Source: Ignavibacteria bacterium
Lineage (GTDB): Bacteria > Bacteroidota > Ignavibacteria > Ignavibacteriales > SURF-24
Direction: 5' to 3'
DNA length: 45,570 bases
Assembly: GCA_025612375.1 (NCBI GenBank)
Contig: JAAXKN010000036.1
Coordinates: forward strand, 1-45,570
Positions within the stretch are counted from its first letter, which is position 1, and each line of letters starts with the position of its first letter. Below, one piece after another: positions 24,655-30,354 of this stretch. A program made the position numbers and the translations under genes. Below the pieces are notes generated by a model. It ran no database searches, was not told the DNA's origin, and worked only from the letters and a program-made list of their open reading frames with translations.

Positions 24655-24825
24655 ATGAAGAGATTGCTCATTGGTGTAGCAATAGGTTTTGTTCTCACAG
24701 CAGCTGTGGCAACATATACATTCTACAACTTCAAGGTTGATGCTGATGGGAACTACGTGTACATTCAAGTCTTTGGCCAGATACACGAATTCAATTATGG
24801 AAAGCCATTAGTTCAACATCCGTAA
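24655..24825 (+). CDS. Small membrane or exported protein
   Basis: This 56-residue protein begins MKRLLIGVAIGFVLTAAVAT, a basic start followed by a hydrophobic helix, so it is an N-terminally anchored membrane or secreted protein. The remaining 35 residues are polar and aromatic. ATG 24655 is chosen for the AGGAGGTG just upstream. The function is unknown; superinfection exclusion or a cell-envelope role is possible for such proteins. Confidence 0.6.
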   Translation: MKRLLIGVAIGFVLTAAVATYTFYNFKVDADGNYVYIQVFGQIHEFNYGKPLVQHP

Positions 24826-24841
24826 TGAGATGAGAGAATAG

Positions 24842-24922
24842 TCAGAATGTTTCACGTGAAACAATGACGGCGGGAGCGCTAAAAGCCGTAGTTTTCTCAA
24901 CATTTTACATGAAATATTCTGA
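24842..24922 (+). repeat. Long-arm inverted repeat around the parS site
   Basis: The 13 bases at 24842-24854 can pair with 24910-24922 as RNA (one G-U pair). They enclose an inner ACGGC/GCCGT hairpin at 24867-24889. The left arm overlaps the parS half-site, so the DNA site lies in a region that can also fold as RNA. The rest of the intergene to 24990 is AT-rich with one small TTGCC/GGCAA hairpin. Confidence 0.6.
24848..24863. other. parS: parS centromere-like site (perfect 16-bp match)
   Basis: TGTTTCACGTGAAACA is a perfect palindrome and matches the bacterial parS consensus bound by Spo0J/ParB (TGTTNCACGTGAAACA in Bacillus subtilis). It lies in an intergenic region, not in a coding sequence. 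No ParA or ParB gene is in the window, so any use would rely on the host proteins. Confidence 0.85.
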
Positions 24923-24990
24923 ACTCTGTTCTCGATTCGGTTGCCCATGTCGGCAAACTATTCAAAATTTTACAAATGGAGGTAATTATT

Positions 24991-25263
24991 ATGTCTAATA
25001 AGAAACAAGCAGTCTGGCAATACCAGGGTGACATGAAATGCCCAGATTGTGGATGTTATTCATCCGTATGGACAAAAGGTAGAGGTGGTAACATGATTAT
25101 GAGATTGACATGTAAGCATGGTCGTGGAACTTATCTTCGTGATGCAAACACACCATGGCAAGATCCGGACAAATTCATGGCAGAAAGAGAAAGAGCTCAC
25201 ATAGCTGAGTTAAATATCATATCTATACAATTAAAAGGAGGTAAGGCACATGCAATGGTCTAA
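24991..25263 (+). CDS. Small zinc-ribbon protein
   Basis: The 90-residue protein has MKCPDCGCYSSVWT (CxxCxC) and a later CKHG, enough for one zinc site. A charged helix follows. GGAGGT before ATG 24991 decides the start over an ATG five codons earlier. It overlaps the next gene by 14 bases. No family is recognised; small zinc ribbons in phages often touch RNA polymerase or DNA. Confidence 0.65.
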   Translation: MSNKKQAVWQYQGDMKCPDCGCYSSVWTKGRGGNMIMRLTCKHGRGTYLRDANTPWQDPDKFMAERERAHIAELNIISIQLKGGKAHAMV

Positions 25264-25648
25264 ACAAGAGGGTGACAATTGGGTATTCACAGAAATGGGT
25301 TATGTAATGTGGCAAAATTTCAGAGATAAAATAATCAAAGTTGATATGGAGAGTGACAGTCCCATACTCAAACTTGTAGCTGAAGGTGGCAATGAAATCA
25401 TACGCTGCACAGAGGAGGCACCAGATTATATTTGGGCACAATACACACCAAACACAGATGAGTTCACGATTAACAAGTATGTGGTATTACATGTCATTTT
25501 TGGAGATGAGTGGACATTGGGCCAATATATGAATGATGAGTTATACGCCATGAAGATAATCACAGAGATAACATTGGCATTAATCAACGCTCCGGCTGAT
25601 ATAAAACTGGAGTTCCGTAAACGTCTTAAAGAAAGAAGGGGTGAATAA
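25250..25648 (+). CDS. Hypothetical protein
   Basis: I do not recognise this 132-residue mixed alpha/beta protein. Its N terminus has several aromatic residues (WVFTEMGYVMWQNF) and its C terminus is a basic helix (LEFRKRLKERRGE). AAAAGGAGGT precedes the ATG. It overlaps the preceding gene by 14 bases and abuts the PC4-like gene, so it is part of one operon. Confidence 0.65.
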   Translation: MQWSKQEGDNWVFTEMGYVMWQNFRDKIIKVDMESDSPILKLVAEGGNEIIRCTEEAPDYIWAQYTPNTDEFTINKYVVLHVIFGDEWTLGQYMNDELYAMKIITEITLALINAPADIKLEFRKRLKERRGE

Positions 25649-25897
25649 ATGGCTGAATTCAAATGGGATACGGAAAAACTTGTTGGCACAGTGGGCAAGA
25701 ACCAAAAGGGAGACGAGATTCAAATTCGTCTCACCTCTCTTAAAGGTAAGAGTTACGTTGATGTCCGTACTTATTACAAAGACAAGAATGATGAGTTAAA
25801 GCCAGGTAAAGGTATCAGCATACCCGATGACTTAGCAGACGAAGTGGCTACAATTATAATGGATTCAGGTTCAAACATGAAGGAGGATGATGAATAA
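25649..25897 (+). CDS. PC4-like ssDNA-binding transcription coactivator
   Basis: The 82-residue protein carries the PC4/p15 core. Beta strands end in YVDVRTYYKDK, then DELKPGKGISIP leads into the helix DDLADEVATII. In bacteria such proteins (YdbC type) bind single-stranded DNA as dimers. In phages they may protect ssDNA or adjust transcription. It lies in a tight run of small genes starting without a gap after the previous stop. The domain match is from memory of the family pattern but is good. Confidence 0.75.
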   Translation: MAEFKWDTEKLVGTVGKNQKGDEIQIRLTSLKGKSYVDVRTYYKDKNDELKPGKGISIPDDLADEVATIIMDSGSNMKEDDE

Positions 25898-26253
25898 TGG
25901 CACGAAAACTTAAGGGTATGGTAGTAAAGGTAGATTTGACTACGGAGATAAAGATGTACGATGAGCCATTCTACAAAACGATTGGTGAAGACGTTGACGG
26001 TTGGATTGAAATCGTCAGACCCAGAGATTTGCCAGAGGGACTCGTCATGGTGGTTGATGAAGAGGGACTCATTAAGAATAAGCCAGTTAACTTGCTCGGC
26101 TCACTATTCTATGGGCATTATGCTCCCATCGTGGGAGATATCGTACTTATACGTGAAGGCATGACAAACGAAGGTATGGACTTCATGTCTCTCACAGATG
26201 CTCAGATTAACTTCATTGAGAATATACTCAAAAGCCTGAAGGAGGATAGATAA
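25897..26253 (+). CDS. DUF3846 family protein
   Basis: This 118-residue protein has the DUF3846 layout: an N-terminal strand pair, IGEDVDGWIEIVRP, then VVDEEGLIKNKPVNLLGSLFYG, and IVGDIVLIRE. The family is common in phages, plasmids and mobile elements of Bacillota and has no known function. It shares one base with the preceding stop and one with the next start, so it is translationally coupled. Confidence 0.75.
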   Translation: MARKLKGMVVKVDLTTEIKMYDEPFYKTIGEDVDGWIEIVRPRDLPEGLVMVVDEEGLIKNKPVNLLGSLFYGHYAPIVGDIVLIREGMTNEGMDFMSLTDAQINFIENILKSLKEDR

Positions 26254-26552
26254 TGGACATAAGACAACAGTTTGAACACAGGTTGGGCAAATTGATTGAT
26301 GACATGGAGTCTGCCAATCTAGTACAAAGTGAGCAAATCAGTATACTCGAATCGGCTATAGAATCATTGAAGGCACGGGAAGACGATAAGAAGCTATACA
26401 AACCACGTTCACTACTCGGAGTTTTAATTGACTTAACATCTGACCTAGAGGAAGCTGATGAGATACTTGAAGAAAAGATTAACGAATTGGCTGAGACAAG
26501 CGAAACACGCAAGTCTTCGACCACAATACCACTCTCATCTGATGATGATTAA
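26253..26552 (+). CDS. Coiled-coil hypothetical protein
   Basis: This 99-residue protein is nearly all helix, with heptad-like stretches (EQISILESAIESLKARED and LEEADEILEEKINEL) and a Ser/Thr/Asp-rich tail. It is the last gene of its block, before a terminator. No family is recognised. Confidence 0.65.
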   Translation: MDIRQQFEHRLGKLIDDMESANLVQSEQISILESAIESLKAREDDKKLYKPRSLLGVLIDLTSDLEEADEILEEKINELAETSETRKSSTTIPLSSDDD

Positions 26553-26585
26553 CGTTCAATAAAATATCATATTTCATACGTCTAT

Positions 26586-26622
26586 GAAGGCATCCAGTTT
26601 CATTTTTGGATGCCTTCTTTAT
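26586..26622 (+). terminator. Intrinsic terminator of the 23.7-26.5 kb block
   Basis: GAAGGCATCC (26586-26595) pairs perfectly with GGATGCCTTC (26608-26617) around a T-rich loop, and TTTAT follows. The minus strand lacks a T-run, so it chiefly serves the rightward block. Confidence 0.8.
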
Positions 26623-26651
26623 GTATACTCTGTGTATTCATATTGTCAAAA

Positions 26652-26996
26652 TTATAAGTTAGCATCCCAGTTGCCCTCACATTCAGCTCCACGCTTACCT
26701 CGACACTCTCGCATAGTCTTACGCTTACCAGCTGGCTCATTCCCCCCGCTTCCAGCTGTGTATCTACCCCACACCTCCTCCAGGTACACTTCACGGATGG
26801 CTCTACTACTCATTCCTCCCTGCACATCATTCTCATAACTCCTACTAAGCTCAGATTCTACTGAGTTAAGCTCCTTTTCGAGCTTATCCTCCCCAATCTT
26901 CTCTTCGAGCTTCGCTCTCAGCTCAGCTAAGCTACTCACTCCTTTGAACTTCAGTCTTCTACCATTCACTACAACCTTTAGCTCATCACTCATCAT
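26652..26996 (-). CDS. Hypothetical protein, end of leftward block
   Basis: The 114-residue protein starts with a ubiquitin-like strand-turn-strand (LKVVVNGRRLKFKGV), then a long charged helix, and ends in a basic Gly/Arg/Cys-rich tail. GGGGGTG precedes its ATG pair at 26996. I know no family for it. It is the last leftward gene before the convergent point. Confidence 0.6.
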   Translation of the reverse strand: MMSDELKVVVNGRRLKFKGVSSLAELRAKLEEKIGEDKLEKELNSVESELSRSYENDVQGGMSSRAIREVYLEEVWGRYTAGSGGNEPAGKRKTMRECRGKRGAECEGNWDANL

Positions 26997-27005
26997 CGCA
27001 CCCCC

Positions 27006-27095
27006 TTATTCTTCTGAATCACACAAAGCTAATATTATTACTATAGCACGAAATGCTAATGAGATAAGATAAATTACTAATCCTATTAGTTCCAT
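27006..27095 (-). CDS. 29-residue transmembrane microprotein
   Basis: The short frame codes MELIGLVIYLISLAFRAIVI followed by ILALCDSEE. It is a single hydrophobic helix with one central Arg and an acidic end. A strong AGAAAGGAG lies 7 bases before the ATG, which is why I call it real. Its size and shape resemble small membrane regulators or toxins, but no role can be assigned. Confidence 0.55.
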   Translation of the reverse strand: MELIGLVIYLISLAFRAIVIILALCDSEE

Positions 27096-27137
27096 TTTAT
27101 TTCTCCTTTCTCATTCCTCAACCGGTATCACACATAT

Positions 27138-27166
27138 ACATACACATATTATATATATGTGTATGT
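27138..27166. repeat. AT-rich dyad, candidate unwinding element
   Basis: ACATACACATAT (27138-27149) and ATATGTGTATGT (27155-27166) are perfect inverted arms around a TATAT-like centre. The segment is almost free of GC pairs and lies beside the TGTACA repeats. Confidence 0.7.
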
Positions 27167-27195
27167 GTATGTATGATTGATACAGTTTTTCATTC

Positions 27196-27341
27196 TGTAC
27201 ACAACTGTACAATTCATATTGTAACACTGTCATATCAACGTCTATACGGTTCACTGTACATCACTGTACACATTGATGAATTGTACAGCGTTATATGACA
27301 AAATTGACTTTTTACCAGCACCAAATTGTACAGTGTGTACA
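27196..27341. repeat. Seven TGTACA repeats (iteron-like array)
   Basis: TGTACA occurs at 27196, 27206, 27255, 27265, 27282, 27327 and 27336. Three close pairs are spaced 9 or 10 bases, about one helical turn. Each copy is a palindrome, so it can bind a dimer. The array lies between the microprotein and the tandem ribbon-helix-helix gene, with the AT-rich dyad next to it. A replication origin or an operator array are both reasonable readings. Confidence 0.75.
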
Positions 27342-27352
27342 GTGTTTTACGT

Positions 27353-27940
27353 CTATTCTTGTTTCTCATCGAGCCAACTCTCTAACACCTGTGCCATAAG
27401 CAGATTTGTGGTTTTGTTAAGACTCTGTGACTGCAGCTTATACTTCAGGTATACATCTGATGAGATACGGAGCGTTACTGACACATTATCTTTATTGCTG
27501 GCACGTGGCTTCTGTGGCTTCATTTCATCCCACTGCGACAAGACATCTGGGTCATATTCTTTGATGTATTTGGCGAGGGTACGAATGCAAAAGCTTAGTG
27601 CTTTAGCGTCTGTGTTGAGGAACGTGGAGAATTTGTTCTTTATGTCATTCAGCTTAACTTCATTCTCATCTGTGAGTTCTACGTTGATACGTTTGTCTCT
27701 CATCACAGCATATGGCCCTTCCACAGACTGTTTGCCGTTCTTCATTACCTTCCTGTCTGGCATCTGGAGGTGGGGGTCTTCACGTTCTATTGAGACAAGC
27801 CGTTTGTTAGCAAGCATTAGCTTGTGAGTAACCATAACGGCGACATTGAGGTAGCCTCGTTTTGAGACTTGCCTCGTGCCCACTCTGATACAATGCCACT
27901 GTTCGACTCTTGTTGGGTTGAATGGTATTATTCTGCTCAT
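27353..27940 (-). CDS. Tandem ribbon-helix-helix DNA-binding protein
   Basis: The 195-residue protein seems to hold two RHH units. At about 95-135 RINVELTDENEVKLNDIKN leads to LNTDAKALSFCIRTLA. At about 150-190 NVSVTLRISSDVYLKYKLQ leads to LNKTTNLLMAQVLESW. Both begin with the alternating strand that reads DNA in the CopG/Arc/MetJ class. The N-terminal 80 residues are a separate basic beta domain. It overlaps the next upstream gene by 4 bases (ATGA). The TGTACA array just past its stop is the obvious candidate target. A role in replication control or transcription is inferred. Confidence 0.7.
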   Translation of the reverse strand: MSRIIPFNPTRVEQWHCIRVGTRQVSKRGYLNVAVMVTHKLMLANKRLVSIEREDPHLQMPDRKVMKNGKQSVEGPYAVMRDKRINVELTDENEVKLNDIKNKFSTFLNTDAKALSFCIRTLAKYIKEYDPDVLSQWDEMKPQKPRASNKDNVSVTLRISSDVYLKYKLQSQSLNKTTNLLMAQVLESWLDEKQE

Positions 27941-28218
27941 GTCTTCAACCTCACTGGTCTTGTTCTCCGTGCATACTGTGACTGTAACTCTTCCACCGTC
28001 ATCCAGTTATCTTCAGACAGGCGGTCATCTACTCTATCAGCTATTCTTGGGCCAGGTACACTGACCGCCTTGTCCTCTGTGAAGTACACTCTCCCCATGC
28101 GTACACTCTTTATAGTGATGACTCTACCTAGTTCGAAGTTGAGTTCTACACATTGACATTTGGCACCTCTCTTCAGTTCATACGGGTCACCTATGGGTAC
28201 TAATACTACATTTGACAT
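27937..28218 (-). CDS. Hypothetical protein
   Basis: I do not recognise this 93-residue protein. Its first half is beta-rich (NVVLVPIGDPYELKRGA and VITIKSVRMGRVYFT), its second half is helical and ends basic. AAGGAGGAG precedes the ATG. It is coupled by an ATGA overlap to the RHH gene, so the two may act together. Confidence 0.65.
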   Translation of the reverse strand: MSNVVLVPIGDPYELKRGAKCQCVELNFELGRVITIKSVRMGRVYFTEDKAVSVPGPRIADRVDDRLSEDNWMTVEELQSQYARRTRPVRLKT

Positions 28219-28231
28219 ATTATCTCCTCCT

Positions 28232-28792
28232 TCATAACGTTGGGAACAATGCTCGGGGTAATGTTAACCCCTCAGCATCGGCCTCATCGAATACCTCTCT
28301 CCACTCTTCTTTTGTCATCGTGACGGGCTTTAATGCCAGCTTTCTACGCTTCGCCCTTAGCTTTCTTGCCTCTCTTTTTTCTATATGTTCTCTGAGTTTA
28401 GCCATTGCCTCATCATGACTCATACCCCCTTGAATGTACTTATAGTACCTTATCTTGTTGGTGTCACTGAGTATATCATATTTGGCATCATTGACTATAT
28501 GGCATCCCGATGCTAATAGCACAGGATTGACTGCATACCTGCCGGGCCCTACCTTAACGATAAGGCCCATGCTGATATACTTAGCGTAATGACTAGTAGG
28601 TATGTTGTGTTTCCGTTCACCCACTAACACACTGTGTGGGTTGATTAAGTAATATAACTTTCTATGGTTTATTACGCCACCGTTTTGTAGGATAGCCATG
28701 ACGATTGATTTGTAATAGTCTTTCTTACCGCTTACGAATCTGGTGTGAGTAGGTGTAGTATACCATCCTCTCTCGTTTGGCATAATAGGCAT
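28232..28792 (-). CDS. Hypothetical protein with winged-helix-like region
   Basis: The 186-residue protein has a helical N-terminal half that ends in a wing-like turn (MGLIVKVGPGRYAVNP), as in small winged-helix proteins. A very basic helix follows (REHIEKREARKLRAKRRK), then an acidic helix (EEWREVFDEADAE). DNA or RNA binding is plausible but I cannot name a family. AAAGGAGG precedes its ATG. Confidence 0.6.
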   Translation of the reverse strand: MPIMPNERGWYTTPTHTRFVSGKKDYYKSIVMAILQNGGVINHRKLYYLINPHSVLVGERKHNIPTSHYAKYISMGLIVKVGPGRYAVNPVLLASGCHIVNDAKYDILSDTNKIRYYKYIQGGMSHDEAMAKLREHIEKREARKLRAKRRKLALKPVTMTKEEWREVFDEADAEGLTLPRALFPTL

Positions 28793-28806
28793 AGCTTATT
28801 CCTCCT

Positions 28807-28914
28807 TTACTCGGGCCAATGAATACATCCCATACATTCTCCAGGGGTATCACAGTCAGCACAATAATCTCTGTGTTCAGTATCGTCTACCTCAGTGTTT
28901 ATCAATTCATCCAC
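28807..28914 (-). CDS. 35-residue Cys-rich microprotein
   Basis: The reading frame starts at GTG 28914 with AAGGAGG eight bases upstream. The product has YCADCDTPGECMGCIHW, four cysteines spaced for one zinc or iron site. It lies between the DHH gene and the 28232 gene in the same direction, with no gap. The ribosome site and cysteine pattern support it; the function is unknown. Confidence 0.55.
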   Translation of the reverse strand: MDELINTEVDDTEHRDYCADCDTPGECMGCIHWPE

Positions 28915-28917
28915 GGT

Positions 28918-29961
28918 CTAATCCTCCTTCTTCAGCACTTCTTTAGCTAATTGCTGCCGTTGTTTACGTGTGGACTTTGGGATGTTAATATCATCAGCTT
29001 TTGGGTTATACAAACCAGCTTCTACGTCAGCCTTCATTCTTCTCATTTGATTCCTGAGCCTGTCAGTGTATTCACATTTGCCTCCACAGGAGAAGAAGAT
29101 ATGCGGGGTTGTTTGTTGTAATGGGAACCCTGCAGCCTTTTTATGTCCTCCTCCACCAAGTGACTTAGCCATAGCACCTACATCGACCTTTCCTCTACTT
29201 CTGACTGATGCCTTGTCCTTCCTAAAGTCTAATGATAGAACGTACTCCAGTTCAGGTATTGCTTTCAATATCTCATGGCATACAACTGACACATATCTAT
29301 CAGCAGCTAGGAGGCCATATTTGTTACCTTCAGCATCCTCTGCAACACTGACCTGTGCTAATGAGTCATTGATGTATTGCTGTTCCCATTCAGTGTCCAA
29401 TTGTATCAAGGCTATCTCTGTGTCACTCAACGTCACACTGGGTATCTGCAAGAATCGTTGGAAGAATCTTACTTGACCCAACAGTCCCAGCAATCGTGTG
29501 AAGTCTTTACTTACAGGTTTAGGTTCAGTGTCATGTCCCCAGGTGTCATAATCGTCAGCAATATCAGCTAAGTCTTTATAATCCTGAATGTTGAACTTCT
29601 CAGACAATAGTCGATACATTGCATGGGACGCTGAGAATGATATGTCACATAGTGCCCAAGGGTATTGCACACTCAGCCATTTTGCCGTTGGGTGATGGTC
29701 TACCAGGTCCACGTTGCCACGTACATTGAGCAATTCAGCTATGTCCTCATTTACAGACATGTCGCTAATCATTATTGGGGTATCCATATCTTCAGCTACT
29801 AGCTGCATAACGATCTCATTCACCTGGTCATACTCCACGAAGTACACCTGTGTACCTGGGAAGCACTTCGCATATAACACCGCACAGGTTACACCATCAA
29901 GGTCTGTGTGTGTTATCAATATCCTCTTTTGTCTTGGGTTTAATTCAATTACTTTACTCAT
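28918..29961 (-). CDS. DHH/DHHA1 phosphoesterase (NrnA/RecJ-like)
   Basis: The 347-residue enzyme has the DHH order: THTDLDGVTC (residues 17-26) with metal-binding Asp residues, DMSVNED, VDHHPTAKW (DHH at 88-90), and the C-terminal DHHA1 motif GGGGHKKAAGF at about 266-276. Family members break phosphodiester bonds in short oligonucleotides, pAp, cyclic dinucleotides or single-stranded DNA. ATG 29961 is chosen because GGGAGG precedes it and it overlaps the previous stop in ATGA. In this replication block it may recycle primers and short oligos; removal of cyclic-nucleotide defence signals is an alternative. Confidence 0.85.
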   Translation of the reverse strand: MSKVIELNPRQKRILITHTDLDGVTCAVLYAKCFPGTQVYFVEYDQVNEIVMQLVAEDMDTPIMISDMSVNEDIAELLNVRGNVDLVDHHPTAKWLSVQYPWALCDISFSASHAMYRLLSEKFNIQDYKDLADIADDYDTWGHDTEPKPVSKDFTRLLGLLGQVRFFQRFLQIPSVTLSDTEIALIQLDTEWEQQYINDSLAQVSVAEDAEGNKYGLLAADRYVSVVCHEILKAIPELEYVLSLDFRKDKASVRSRGKVDVGAMAKSLGGGGHKKAAGFPLQQTTPHIFFSCGGKCEYTDRLRNQMRRMKADVEAGLYNPKADDINIPKSTRKQRQQLAKEVLKKED

Positions 29962-30221
29962 TCTCTTCTTTCCTCCCTCTGCTCTAATATAGCTACACAT
30001 ACCGCCGCTATCTCTACCAGTTCTTTCTTTATCTTCGTTACATCTCCATCATCGTAATTGTACAATACCGCATTGATGGCCTCTCCCAGCTGGCCTACTT
30101 GTTTACCCAGTATAAGGTACCATTCAGGTAACGTATGGGGGTTATCCTCACCCCACTTCCAATCCTGATAGTTACGTTCAGCGTCTACTAGTTTGAGGGC
30201 TTCTTCTCTACTCACCGCCAT
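29958..30221 (-). CDS. MazG-like phage protein
   Basis: The 87-residue helical protein shows PHTLPEWYLILGKQVGQLGEA and later KKELVEIAAVCVAILEQ, the pattern of small MazG-like proteins common in phages. Those with full EExxE/ExxD motifs hydrolyse nucleoside triphosphates. Here the first motif is altered (KQVGQLGE), so activity is uncertain. ATG 30221 follows AAGGAGG by 9 bases. It overlaps both neighbours. Confidence 0.65.
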   Translation of the reverse strand: MAVSREEALKLVDAERNYQDWKWGEDNPHTLPEWYLILGKQVGQLGEAINAVLYNYDDGDVTKIKKELVEIAAVCVAILEQREERRE

Positions 30222-30354
30222 TTGCTCTTTCCTCCTTCCACTCATCAAAAGTCTGGGGCTCTAACCCTAAGGTTCTCATCTCTGTGCAGTAACCCCCGTA
30301 TAATTTATACAACTCCTGTTTGAAATCTTCATAAATCTCCTGTTTACTCTTCAT
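30208..30354 (-). CDS. 48-residue hypothetical protein
   Basis: The frame begins at ATG 30354 with GGAGGAGAGAGG just upstream. It overlaps the primase-helicase stop by 11 bases and the next start by 14. The product is charged and helical (MKSKQEIYEDFKQELYKLYG) with one Cys. Overlaps on both sides and the strong ribosome site support it as a real coupled gene. Function unknown. Confidence 0.6.
   Translation of the reverse strand: MKSKQEIYEDFKQELYKLYGGYCTEMRTLGLEPQTFDEWKEERANGGE

Noticed and set aside
24848-24863. Reading the parS palindrome as only a terminator stem
   Set aside because: No T-run follows and the 16 bases match the ParB consensus exactly.
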